64,000 bases of DNA from DASSUW01 sp963730535. GTDB taxonomy: Bacteria; Actinomycetota; Thermoleophilia; Solirubrobacterales; Solirubrobacteraceae. The notes beneath the pieces are model-generated. The model saw nothing but the letters and a program-made list of their open reading frames with translations. It was not told where the DNA came from and did no database searches. The stretch covers positions 228,833-292,832 of the forward strand of contig CAVSRU010000014.1 in assembly GCA_963730535.1 (NCBI GenBank), written 5' to 3'. Below are positions 37,744 to 45,298 of the stretch, one piece after another. The stretch's first letter is position 1. The number at the start of each line of letters is the position of its first letter. The position numbers were made by a program, and so were the translations under genes.

Positions 37744-37889
37744 GCGAACGTCAACGGCGGCTGGGTAGGGAGGCTCGGGAGCCGCCGGGGTCGGCTGGCG
37801 CAGGCGTGGGGCTGCTCGATCCCGCATACGGGGACTCAGCAGCCCCAGGCGCTCCTTCGCTTCCCTACCCAGCGCAGTTGACGTGCGCC
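37744..37889. repeat. Inverted-repeat element, copy A (146 bp)
   Basis: Left arm 37744-37773 (GCGAACGTCAACGGCGG then CTGGGTAGGGAGG) and right arm 37861-37889 (TTCCCTACCCAGCGCAG then TTGACGTGCGCC) are imperfect complements of the same ~30-bp sequence found at 45.8 and 57.1 kb. The inside has its own perfect 10-bp hairpin, TGGGGCTGCT (37807-37816) with AGCAGCCCCA (37838-37847), and a further CCC/GGG pair in the loop. It lies between the SMR promoter and the mutase small-subunit gene. Confidence 0.75.
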
Positions 37890-37899
37890 GACACCACGC

Positions 37900-37921
37900 A
37901 GACGTCTCCGCGGAGACGTCT
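37900..37921 (-). terminator. 22-bp perfect palindrome after the mutase small subunit
   Basis: Core GACGTCTCCGCGGAGACGTC (37901-37920), extended by an A/T pair on each side. It begins 2 nt after the TAG of the minus-strand gene and can form a strong hairpin, so a terminator is the simplest reading. Confidence 0.55.
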
Positions 37922-37923
37922 CG

Positions 37924-38322
37924 CTAAGGCGTGACCGCGCCCTCGATGAAGTCGATGATCGCCTGCGTCGGCGCGCCGGGCGTGAAGACCTCCGCCACGC
38001 CGAGCTGCTTCAGCTCGGGGATGTCCTGCGACGGGATCGTCCCGCCGACGGTGACGACGACGTCGCCCGCCTCCTGCTCGCGGAGGAGCTCGACGACCCG
38101 CGGCACGAGGGTCATGTGGGCGCCGGAGAGGATCGACAGCCCGACGGCGTCGGCGTCCTCCTGGAGGACGGTCTCGACGATCTGCTCGGGCGTCTGGTGC
38201 AGGCCCGTGTAGATCACTTCCATGCCGGCGTCGCGCAACGCCCGCGCGATGATCTTCGCGCCGCGATCGTGCCCGTCCAGGCCCGGCTTCGCGACCACAA
38301 CGCGGATCTTGCGTTCGGCCAT
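37924..38322 (-). CDS. B12-binding small subunit of an acyl-CoA mutase (isobutyryl-CoA mutase type)
   Basis: 132 residues, a stand-alone cobalamin domain. The Co ligand motif is LDGHDRGAKII (Asp16, His18, Gly21), followed by VGLSILSGAHMTLVPRVVEL and VVTVGGTIPSQDIPELKQLG. The size matches the small subunit of isobutyryl-CoA mutase (about 136 aa) and other split mutases. The large subunit is 5 kb upstream on the same strand. A -10 TAGAAT lies 8 nt before the ATG, so the message is probably leaderless. Confidence 0.92.
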   Translation of the reverse strand: MAERKIRVVVAKPGLDGHDRGAKIIARALRDAGMEVIYTGLHQTPEQIVETVLQEDADAVGLSILSGAHMTLVPRVVELLREQEAGDVVVTVGGTIPSQDIPELKQLGVAEVFTPGAPTQAIIDFIEGAVTP

Positions 38323-38333
38323 GCGGCCGGATT

Positions 38334-39422
38334 CTATGGCGTGATCACGAACGTCCGTGCACCGATGAGGCGCCCGTAGTCGCTGCTCGAGCGCCGACCT
38401 TCTCCCGGCCAGACGAACCAGCGATAGCGCTTTCCCGGCTTCAGCCGCCGCTTGTGACCGGCGTACCGCCACTTGCTGCGGAGCTGGAGGTGCGGCTTCT
38501 CCGGCCACAGGCTGAGGATCTTGCGGCGGCCGCGGAAGAGCTGAACGTTGTAGTAGTCCGCACCCCGCACGCTCGTCCACCGCAGCCGCGGCGGCCCGTC
38601 GAGCCGGGCACCTTGGGCGGGGCCGAACAACCGAGGCCCGGGAACCACCGCGAGCGTCTTCTTGGCGGTGTTCCCGGCGGCATCCGTCGCACTCACGACG
38701 TACTCGTAGCGATGACCATTGCGCAGCCCCCGGTCGACGACACCCCCGCTGGGCCCGCCTGACATCAGGCTTCGCTCGCCACGACGGACATCGACGTCCG
38801 CAGCGTCCGGAACGTTCCAATCGAGCCTCACCTTGTGGTCACGGCCCGAGGCGACGACCTGGTCGAGCGACGGCGCATGCGCGTCGTAACGAAGGTCGAA
38901 GGTCCCGGGCGCGCTGACGTTGTTCGGCGCGGTCCCAGCACCGGCCGATTACCTGTGCCGTGGCCGCATCGGGGCCGCTGTACGTGCCGGAACTGCAGCC
39001 CGAGCACGCCCGACAGTCGCGTCCGAGCCGGCGAACGCCACCTGCAGCGGGCTTCGATACCACCCGTTGGTGTCGGGGCCACGACTCGGCGACGCGCCGG
39101 TCACAACGGGCGGCGTCATGTCGACGCTGAACGTTGACCGGGAGCGACGTCTCTACACCGGTTCGTCGCTTCGCACCAGCACGACCGTGACGATCCCGTC
39201 GTCGTCGAAGTTCACCGTACGGTCGACGCATCCGACGGTCTCCGCTGTGGCGCGGCATGGACCAGTCCAGTCGATCGTCGACGGGTTCCTTGTACCAGCC
39301 CGTTGCAGCGTGTCCGGCGCCGGCGAGCACGACCGCACGATCGCGGTTGGATGCCGCTGCAGCGCCGACGCCGGCGCGCAAGGCGGCGAGCGCAGGGCGG
39401 CGATGAGGATCGCTCGTTTCAT
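38334..39422 (-). pseudogene. Degenerate secreted protein with Ig-like/FN3-like domains
   Basis: Pieces of one protein occur in changing frames: MKRAILIAAL signal start (ATG 39422 overlapping the preceding gene), GVGAAAASNRDRAVVLAGAG, TIDWTGPCRATAETVGCVDR, VDMTPPVVTGASPSRGPDTN with GWYRSPLQVAFAGSDAT, CSSGTYSGPDAATAQVIGRC and finally an uninterrupted stretch from 38831 (VRLDWNVPDAADVDVRRGER to ARTFVITP). At least five frame changes within 700 bp separate them. Surface-protein domain repeats of the NGWYxSP kind are recognisable, so this is a decayed surface protein or a badly resolved stretch. Confidence 0.6.
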
Positions 39423-39961
39423 CGCACCAGCCCTCGGCGGAGGGGGGTGAGGAGGGCGAGGGAGCCGGCGGCGGCGAGGAGGAGCGCGAGGGCTGCGGCT
39501 CGGGCGGCTGGGGTGTCGAGCGTTGCGGCTGCCTCGGTGATCGCCGGTGGGCGGGAGAGGTCGAAGGTCGGGGGGCTCGGGTCGGGGGTCTTCTCGACCT
39601 CGCGGCGGTTGCGGCGGGGGCGAGGGGCTGGGGTCTTGCGCGTCTCGGTTGGACGCGCGGCTTGCGTGACTGGGGCTGCGGTGGGCGCTGCCGTCGGGGC
39701 GGGTGTGGCGGCCGGTGGTGTGGCCCGCTGCGCCGCCGCCGGCGGCGGGGCGGGGGCCGGCGTCGCGGGGGCCGGGCTCGCCGGCTGGGCCGCGCCCGGT
39801 ACCGGATCCGGGGCAGGGCCTGATGCGGCGGGTGCCGGGTCGGGGCTCTGAGCCGCGGCCGGCTCCACGCCCGCGAGGAACACAGCAAGGACCAGGAGGA
39901 GAAGGGCTCCACCGTGGGGGGCGGCTCCGCGCCCGGGCCTCCTTGGCCGATGTCTCACCAT
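39419..39961 (-). CDS. Pro/Ala-rich secreted protein with C-terminal membrane anchor
   Basis: 180 residues from ATG 39961. Signal peptide (GGALLLLVLAVFLAGVEPAA), then about 90 residues of Pro, Ala and Thr with almost no other residues, a basic patch (TRKTPAPRPRRNRREVEK), and a C-terminal helix (AAALALLLAAAGSLALLTPL) followed by RRGLVR. This is a wall-spanning stalk-and-anchor layout. It lies downstream of the repeat-protein genes on the same strand. Confidence 0.65.
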   Translation of the reverse strand: MVRHRPRRPGRGAAPHGGALLLLVLAVFLAGVEPAAAQSPDPAPAASGPAPDPVPGAAQPASPAPATPAPAPPPAAAQRATPPAATPAPTAAPTAAPVTQAARPTETRKTPAPRPRRNRREVEKTPDPSPPTFDLSRPPAITEAAATLDTPAARAAALALLLAAAGSLALLTPLRRGLVR

Positions 39962-40064
39962 TTCGCCGCTGCTCCGGTCCGAGCTCCGACCGTAACCGAC
40001 GCCGTGACCGAGCGTCAACCGCTCAATTTGACCGCACCAACGGGTGCGCCGACGTGCGGCGGGC

Positions 40065-40102
40065 GGGGCGCCCGGACGGTCCGGCCGACCGTCCGGCGCC
40101 CC
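40065..40102 (-). terminator. Terminator after the repeat-protein gene
   Basis: Stem GGGGCGCC (40065-40072), one bulged C, GGACGGT (40074-40080), a 7-nt loop, then ACCGTCC and GGCGCCCC (40088-40102). 15 paired bases directly downstream of the 434-residue gene. A weak promoter-like TTGACG follows before the next gene. Confidence 0.6.
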
Positions 40103-40126
40103 CGCGCCGTCAGCGGGTCTGGCCCA

Positions 40127-41431
40127 TCACTGGTTCTGACGCACCCATTGGTTGGTGCGCGCCAGGTTCAGCGCCAGGGAGCCAGCGAACGAGTTGTTCG
40201 ACTGGTTCACCGAACCACCGCCGCCATAGCTCTTCTCGCGAACCGGGGCGTTGGTGTTCGAGGCCCAGAACTGCCAGGAATTGGCGTCCGAGTCGGCCTT
40301 CTGGCCCGTGAGGGCGATCTGCCCGACGGCCTGGACACGAGCGCCACCCTGGCCGCCGTGACCGTCATAGCCGTCGCGCCCGTCATAGCCGCCGTGGTCC
40401 TTCTTGGGAGCGGGGCAACCGCACCCAGCCTGGGACTGGTCGACGTACTGCGTCGTCTCAGCCGCGTTGATCGCGGCGGAGAGGGCGGCCGAGTTGTTCG
40501 ACTGCTCGACCGTGCCATCGTCGCCATAGCTGTGGATCCGGACCGGCGCGTTGAAGTTCTTCGCGCCCTTCTGGATCGACGTGGCGTCGCTGTCGGCGTG
40601 CTGGCCCGTGAGGGCGAACTGGCCGACGGCCTGCACGCGGTCGCCCGCGCAATCGCAGCCGGACTGGCTCTGCGTCACCGTCTGGTCCGTCGACGCGAGG
40701 TTGCCCGCGAACGACAGCGCCTTCGAGTTGTTCGACTGCTCGACCGAGCCGTTCTTCCCGGGGCTGTGAATCCGGACCCCGATGTTCTCGTTGCTCGGCT
40801 CGAACTGCTTGGAGGTGGCCTCGGACTTCGCGTCCTGCAGCGTCACCGCCTTCTGACCGACCGCCTGGACACCGGCCCCACCGGAGCCGTGATCCTTCTT
40901 GCCGGTCGGGCAGCCGCACCCGTCCTGCTTCTGGTCGACCGTCTGGTTCGTCTCGGCCTTGTTCGCCGCGAGGCTGCCGGCGAGCGAGTTGTTCGACTGG
41001 TCGACGTTGCCGTCGTTGCCGTCGCTGTGGATCCGGACCGAGATGTTGCTGTTGCTCGGCTTGTACTGCTCCGAGGTGGCCTTCGAGTCGGCCTTCTGGC
41101 CCGTGAGGGCGATCTGGCCGGCGGCCTGCTCGCCAGCGCCGCCACCCGCTTGGGTGACCGCCTGCGTGGTCGAGGCCTTGTTCACGGCGCCCGAGACGGC
41201 CGCCGAGTTGTTGCTCTGCGAGACCGACCCGTTGTCACCGGGACTGAAGATCCGCACAGAGATGTTGCTGTTGCTCGGGGCCGTCTGCGTCGAGGTCGCG
41301 TTGGAGGTGGCCGATTGGCCAGTCCCCGCGACCTGCTCCACGCCTTGGACCGATTGCGCCTGGGCGACGCCGGATCCGAGAGCGAGGAGCACCGCGAGCG
41401 CGCCCAAGAGCGCGATCAGGTGTCGCTTCAC
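40127..41431 (-). CDS. Secreted five-repeat N/Q-rich protein, candidate curli-like fibre subunit
   Basis: 434 residues from GTG 41431 with a GGAGGA Shine-Dalgarno. Signal peptide 1-26 (ends SGVAQAQS). The rest is five repeats of 69-100 residues: 28-100, 101-187, 188-265, 266-365, 366-434. Each has a VQAVGQxALTGQxADSxATS strand, a SNxNIxVRIHS strand, a G-(D/N)-(D/N)-G turn, QSNNS (72, 145, 232, 310, 410) and an A-x-N-x-A-x-T-x-Q-x-V-x-Q strand. Repeats 2-4 end in loops with CxC (172-174, 259-261, 337-339); loops 2 and 4 add KKDHGG. The regular N/Q ladder recalls curlin repeats and beta-solenoid amyloids. No known family recognised. Confidence 0.75.
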   Translation of the reverse strand: MKRHLIALLGALAVLLALGSGVAQAQSVQGVEQVAGTGQSATSNATSTQTAPSNSNISVRIFSPGDNGSVSQSNNSAAVSGAVNKASTTQAVTQAGGGAGEQAAGQIALTGQKADSKATSEQYKPSNSNISVRIHSDGNDGNVDQSNNSLAGSLAANKAETNQTVDQKQDGCGCPTGKKDHGSGGAGVQAVGQKAVTLQDAKSEATSKQFEPSNENIGVRIHSPGKNGSVEQSNNSKALSFAGNLASTDQTVTQSQSGCDCAGDRVQAVGQFALTGQHADSDATSIQKGAKNFNAPVRIHSYGDDGTVEQSNNSAALSAAINAAETTQYVDQSQAGCGCPAPKKDHGGYDGRDGYDGHGGQGGARVQAVGQIALTGQKADSDANSWQFWASNTNAPVREKSYGGGGSVNQSNNSFAGSLALNLARTNQWVRQNQ

Positions 41432-41462
41432 GTCGAATTCCTCCGTTGATATTGAGCGATAC

Positions 41463-41486
41463 CACCAGGCGATATCTCGCCTGGTG
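41463..41486 (-). terminator. Intergenic hairpin between the two repeat-motif genes
   Basis: CACCAGGCGA (41463-41472), a TATC loop, TCGCCTGGTG (41477-41486): a perfect 10-bp stem in the 81-bp gap. It may attenuate or stabilise the transcript so that the two genes are made in different amounts. Confidence 0.5.
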
Positions 41487-41512
41487 CCTGGCTTTGAGGT
41501 CGCCCGCAGGCG

Positions 41513-42697
41513 TTAGCCAGGCCGCTCGAGCCGCGTCGCGCGCGGCCACGGGAAGCGCCAAGCTGGGCCGGACCACCGGCGCAACCAGAGTCGAGGGAGG
41601 ACAAGTCCGAGGGCGCTCGCGAGCACCGCGATCCAGCCGGCGAGCAGGAGCGATGTCGCTCCGCCGGAGCCGTTCGCGGGCCCGGCGGCAAGGCCGCTGC
41701 CGGCGCCCGAAGGGGTGGTAGAGCCGGTGTCGTCGCGCGGCTGCGCCTGCGCCTTGGGGCGGGCGGGCGGCGGCGCCGCGTCAACGGCAGGAATGGGCGG
41801 CGGGCTCGCGCCCGCGCTCAGGAGACCGCCGTCGGCAACCGGGACAAGGCCCGCAGCCGGAGGTGGTCGCTCGCGCGTGAGGGGTCCCGCGGCCTGGGCG
41901 GAGCGCCGGGCCTCGGGCCGGGCCGGCCGAGTCGGCCGCGGCTCCCCGCCCGCGAGTGGGGTCAGCAGATCGCCGGCCGGCATCGAGGGCACGCCCGCGA
42001 CCTCGCCTGGCCCGACGACCGCACCGAGCTCGTCGGCGATCTCGCCGACGCCCTCGGCGACCGCGGGCAGCGGTGTGTCGCCGCACGACCAGCGCCAAAC
42101 CCAGCGCGAGCTCGTCGTGGCGACGGGCGCACCGCCGCCCGGAGCACCGCCAAAGCACGCCGACGTCCAGATCCACTCCCAGCTGTCGGGACCGGCCGGC
42201 GCGTCTGCGGCGCCCGCCGGCGGCGGCTCCGCCGCCTTGGGCCGCTCGGGCGCCGGCGCCGGCGCCGCCGTCGAGACCGAGCCCGTGTTGTTGATCTGGG
42301 TCACGGGGCCGTCGTCGCCGGGGCTGTTGATCCGGATCGAGACGTTGACGTTCTGGGGGTTCGCCTGTGTGACTGTTACTTGCGAAGGCGTTTCACTGTG
42401 ATACTGCTGCGGCTCGGGGTGATACTCCGGCTCCGAGGCCGCGGCGGGCTCGGGCGGCGCCGGCGGCGGCGCAGCGGGCTTTGCGGCGGGTGCGGCGGGC
42501 AGCGCCTCGGTCACGACCGTCTCGATCTCGCGATACTGGTCCGATATCACGCTCTCAGGCGGGTTTGCGGGCGCTTGGGGCATTCCCTCGAGCATCGCCG
42601 CCGGGTCCTGGGCCATCGCGGCGGGCGCCAGCACGGCGAGCCCGAGGGCGGCGGCGACGGCGGCTGCGGACGGCAGGCGGCGGGCGACGGGAGTCAC
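41513..42697 (-). CDS. Secreted membrane-anchored protein carrying one copy of the fibre-repeat motif
   Basis: 394 residues from GTG 42697. Signal peptide (AAAVAAALGLAVLAPAAMAQ). Residues 107-138 (VTVTQANPQNVNVSIRINSP then GDDGPVTQINNT) match the core of the repeats in the next gene. A W-rich, two-Cys segment follows (SWEWIWTSACFGG, RWVWRWSCGD), then a long Pro/Ala/Arg-rich region and a C-terminal membrane helix at about 345-368 with a basic tail. The layout suggests a cell-bound anchor or nucleator for the five-repeat protein (inference). Confidence 0.7.
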   Translation of the reverse strand: MTPVARRLPSAAAVAAALGLAVLAPAAMAQDPAAMLEGMPQAPANPPESVISDQYREIETVVTEALPAAPAAKPAAPPPAPPEPAAASEPEYHPEPQQYHSETPSQVTVTQANPQNVNVSIRINSPGDDGPVTQINNTGSVSTAAPAPAPERPKAAEPPPAGAADAPAGPDSWEWIWTSACFGGAPGGGAPVATTSSRWVWRWSCGDTPLPAVAEGVGEIADELGAVVGPGEVAGVPSMPAGDLLTPLAGGEPRPTRPARPEARRSAQAAGPLTRERPPPAAGLVPVADGGLLSAGASPPPIPAVDAAPPPARPKAQAQPRDDTGSTTPSGAGSGLAAGPANGSGGATSLLLAGWIAVLASALGLVLPRLWLRRWSGPAWRFPWPRATRLERPG

Positions 42698-42764
42698 TGC
42701 CCGACGGTAACAGAAATTGCGACACAGATGGCTCGGATTCACTCCATTTGGGCATGGAATAGAT

Positions 42765-42900
42765 GTGACTCGCCAGCTCATCGAGCGCCATCTGCCGCTC
42801 GTCCTCGCCCTGGCCCGCCGCTACGCGGCGAGGAGTTGCTCGAGGAGCTCGTCCAGGTCGGCGTCATCGGCCTGATCAAGGCCGTCGACAACTGCCGAGC
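42765..42900 (+). pseudogene. Remnant of a sigma-70 family factor (region 2)
   Basis: From GTG 42765: VTRQLIERHLPLVLALARRY, then a frame change near 42825, then GEELLEELVQVGVIGLIKAV in the next frame. This is the sigma region 1.2/2.1 sequence of SigB/SigF-type factors with a small deletion; nothing further of the factor is present before the HicB-like gene. Confidence 0.55.
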
Positions 42901-42961
42901 TGGACCGATGGCCAGACGGTTGCCATTGCTCAGGAGGCGCGTGCGACGTAATGTCCTCTCG

Positions 42962-43273
42962 ATGGCGACAGCCCGCGCCAAGCCGAAGCGCGCGACGCAG
43001 CCCGACGAGGCGTCGAGCCACAGCGGCCGGCTCCTGCTCCGCATGCCGCCGGCCCTCCACGCCGAGCTAGCCGAGGCGGCGGACCGCGAGGGCCAGAGCC
43101 TGAACGCCTACATCACCGGCGTGCTCGCCGACCGCAACGGCCACGCCCCGGCCGCCGCCGAGGACGCGCGGGCGCCGAGCCGGGTCATCCGCACGGCGGT
43201 GATCGTCGACCTCGTGCTGGTGGCGATCGCCGCCATCGTGGCGATCGCGCTGCTCGTCGTCGCCTGGCCCTAG
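42962..43273 (+). CDS. HicB/Arc-like ribbon-helix-helix protein fused to a transmembrane helix
   Basis: 103 residues. Residues 22-56 (GRLLLRMPPALHAELAEAAD, REGQSLNAYITGVLA) are the RHH DNA-binding motif of HicB C-terminal domains. Residues 77-101 (IRTAVIVDLVLVAIAAIVAI onwards) are a membrane helix. No HicA-like toxin is adjacent. A -10 TAATGT lies 7 nt before the ATG, with no Shine-Dalgarno. Confidence 0.65.
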   Translation: MATARAKPKRATQPDEASSHSGRLLLRMPPALHAELAEAADREGQSLNAYITGVLADRNGHAPAAAEDARAPSRVIRTAVIVDLVLVAIAAIVAIALLVVAWP

Positions 43274-43281
43274 CGGCCGCG

Positions 43282-43608
43282 CTACTCGACCACGAGCCGC
43301 ATCTTCATATACGGATCGTGGACCTCGCAGATGATCCGGTACGTGCCGCGGACGCGCATGGTCCGCTCGAAGGAGCCGGTGCGCTTCTTCTTCGAGCGGA
43401 AGATCCTCGGGCCGCTGTCGACGAAAACGTTGTGGCGGCGGGTGCCGTACCAGGTCCACTTGACGACCGTGCCCTTGTTGACGGTCACCTTCGGCGCCTT
43501 GCCGCTGCGGACGAAGTAGTTGTCGTCGATCCTCACGTTGCGGGTGGCGGCCGCCGCCGGCGCGGCGGCGAGCGCGGCGACGGCCGCGGCGAGGATCAGG
43601 ATGCGCAT
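43282..43608 (-). CDS. Secreted plastocyanin-like cupredoxin
   Basis: 108 residues. Signal peptide (MRILILAAAVAALAAAPAAA). Type-1 copper ligands are all visible: His in TRRHNVFVDSG, then Cys, His and Met in IICEVHDPYMKMRLVVE. Its ATG shares a base with the mutase large-subunit stop (TGATG), an unexpected operon partner. Confidence 0.85.
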   Translation of the reverse strand: MRILILAAAVAALAAAPAAAATRNVRIDDNYFVRSGKAPKVTVNKGTVVKWTWYGTRRHNVFVDSGPRIFRSKKKRTGSFERTMRVRGTYRIICEVHDPYMKMRLVVE

Positions 43609-45263
43609 CAGAAGACGGGCGTCTCGGTGTAGGTGCCGAAGACCTCCTGGAGGGCTCCGACGATCTCTCCTTCGGTGGCATGTACGCGCGCGCAGGCCAG
43701 GAGGTTCGGCATCAGGTTGCGATCGGGCACCGCCGCGGCGGCCTTGAGCTCGGCCAGCGCCGCCTCGACCGGCGCGCTCTCCCGCCGCGCGCGCACGGCC
43801 TGCACGCGGCCGATCTGCTTGCCCTCGAGCGCCGGATCGATGCGCAGGAGCTCGAGCGGCACCTCGTCGCCGTCGCGGTAGTCGTTGACGCCGACCACGA
43901 TCCGGTCGCCGCGGTCGATCTCCCGCTGGAGCTCGTAGGCGGCGTCCGCGATCTCGCGCTGGGGGAAGCCGCGCTTGACCGCCTCGACCATCCCTCCGAG
44001 CTCGTCGATCTTGGCGAAGTACTCGTAGGCGCGCGCCTCGAGCTCGTCGGTCAGCGCCTCGACGAAGTACGAGCCGCCGAGCGGGTCGATGGTGTTCACC
44101 ACCCCCGTCTCGTGCGCGATCACCTGCTGCGTGCGGAGCGCGATCCGCACGGCCTCCTCGCTCGGCAGCGCCAGCGCCTCGTCGTAGGAGTTCGTATGCA
44201 GCGACTGCGTGCCGCCCAGCACGCCGGCCAGCGCCTCGATCGCCGTGCGGACCACGTTGTTGATCGGCTGCTGGGCGGTCAGGGACACGCCGGCCGTCTG
44301 CGTGTGGAAGCGCATCAGCCAGGATCGCTCGTCGCGCGCCCCGTAGGTCTCGCGCAGCTCGCGGGCCCAGATGCGGCGGGCGGCGCGGTACTTGGCGATC
44401 TCCTCGAAGAAGTCGATCTGGGCGTTGAAGAAGAAGCTCAGCCGGGGCGCGAAGTCATCGACGGCGAGCCCGCGGGAGATCGCCTGCTCGACGTACGTGA
44501 ACCCGTCCTTGAGCGTGAAGGCGAGCTCCTGGGCGGCCGTCGAGCCCGCCTCGCGGATGTGGTAGCCGCTGATCGAGACCGGATGCCAGCGCGGCATCTC
44601 GCGCGAGCACCACTCGATCAGGTCGCCGAGCAGCCGCATCGCCGGGTCGACCGGGAAGCACCACTCCTTCTGGGCGATGTACTCCTTGAGGATGTCGGCC
44701 TGGATCGTGCCGCCCAGGCGCTCGGGCGGGACGCCCTGCTCCTCGGCCGCGACGACGTAGAAGGCCATCATGATCGCGGCCGGCGCGTTGATGGTCATCG
44801 ACACGCTCACGGCGCCGAGGTCGATGCCGCCGAACAGGGTCTGCATGTCGTCGAGCGTGTCGATCGCCACGCCCTCGCGGCCGACCTCGCCGAGCGAGCG
44901 CGGCGAATCCGAGTCGTGCCCCATCAGCGACGGCATGTCGAAGGCGGTGGAGAGCCCCGTCTGGCCGTGGTCGAGCAGGTAGCGGAAGCGCTCGTTCGTC
45001 TCCTCGGCGGTCCCGAAGCCGGCGAACTGGCGCATCGTCCACAGGCGGCCCCGGTACATGCTCGGGTACACGCCGCGGGTGAAGGGGTGCTCGCCGGGGA
45101 AGCCGATCCGCTCCTCGAACGGGCCGACGTCGTCGGGCGTGTAGAGCGGCCGGACCGGCTCGCCCGACAGCGTCGTGAAGGGCGCCTTGCGCTCCGGCTT
45201 GGCCGCGTAGCGCTCGCGGAACCACCGCTCCGCGTCCGTGTACTGCCGCTCCTCCGTGGCCAT
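43608..45263 (-). CDS. icmA: Acyl-CoA mutase large subunit, isobutyryl-CoA mutase type
   Basis: 551 residues, substrate-binding TIM barrel of the B12 mutases without a B12 domain, as in IcmA. In methylmalonyl-CoA mutase the active site has Tyr in RQYAGF and Arg in the KEYxxR segment. Here the residues are Phe80 (WTMRQFAGFGTAEETN) and Gln198 (ILKEYIAQKEWCFP), the residues and numbers known for Streptomyces isobutyryl-CoA mutase. Other marks: GLSTAFDMPSLMGHDSDSPR, MTINAPAAIMMAFYV, RFHTQTAGVSLTAQQPINNV, HTNSYDEALALP. The start ATG 45263 is 7 nt after a -10 TAGACT (leaderless). Confidence 0.88.
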   Translation of the reverse strand: MATEERQYTDAERWFRERYAAKPERKAPFTTLSGEPVRPLYTPDDVGPFEERIGFPGEHPFTRGVYPSMYRGRLWTMRQFAGFGTAEETNERFRYLLDHGQTGLSTAFDMPSLMGHDSDSPRSLGEVGREGVAIDTLDDMQTLFGGIDLGAVSVSMTINAPAAIMMAFYVVAAEEQGVPPERLGGTIQADILKEYIAQKEWCFPVDPAMRLLGDLIEWCSREMPRWHPVSISGYHIREAGSTAAQELAFTLKDGFTYVEQAISRGLAVDDFAPRLSFFFNAQIDFFEEIAKYRAARRIWARELRETYGARDERSWLMRFHTQTAGVSLTAQQPINNVVRTAIEALAGVLGGTQSLHTNSYDEALALPSEEAVRIALRTQQVIAHETGVVNTIDPLGGSYFVEALTDELEARAYEYFAKIDELGGMVEAVKRGFPQREIADAAYELQREIDRGDRIVVGVNDYRDGDEVPLELLRIDPALEGKQIGRVQAVRARRESAPVEAALAELKAAAAVPDRNLMPNLLACARVHATEGEIVGALQEVFGTYTETPVF

Positions 45264-45278
45264 GGAGGCCAGTCTAGG

Positions 45279-45298
45279 GTGCGCACCGGTGCGCACCC
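45279..45298. promoter_or_regulatory. Tandem palindrome in the divergent icmA promoter
   Basis: GGTGCGCACCGGTGCGCACC: a 10-bp palindrome repeated exactly in tandem. It sits just upstream of the icmA -10 and includes the GTG start of the opposite gene, so one bound protein could control both sides. Confidence 0.55.

Noticed and set aside
42962..43273. A HicAB toxin-antitoxin module
   Set aside because: There is no HicA-like ORF on either side and the protein has a membrane helix, which HicB antitoxins lack.
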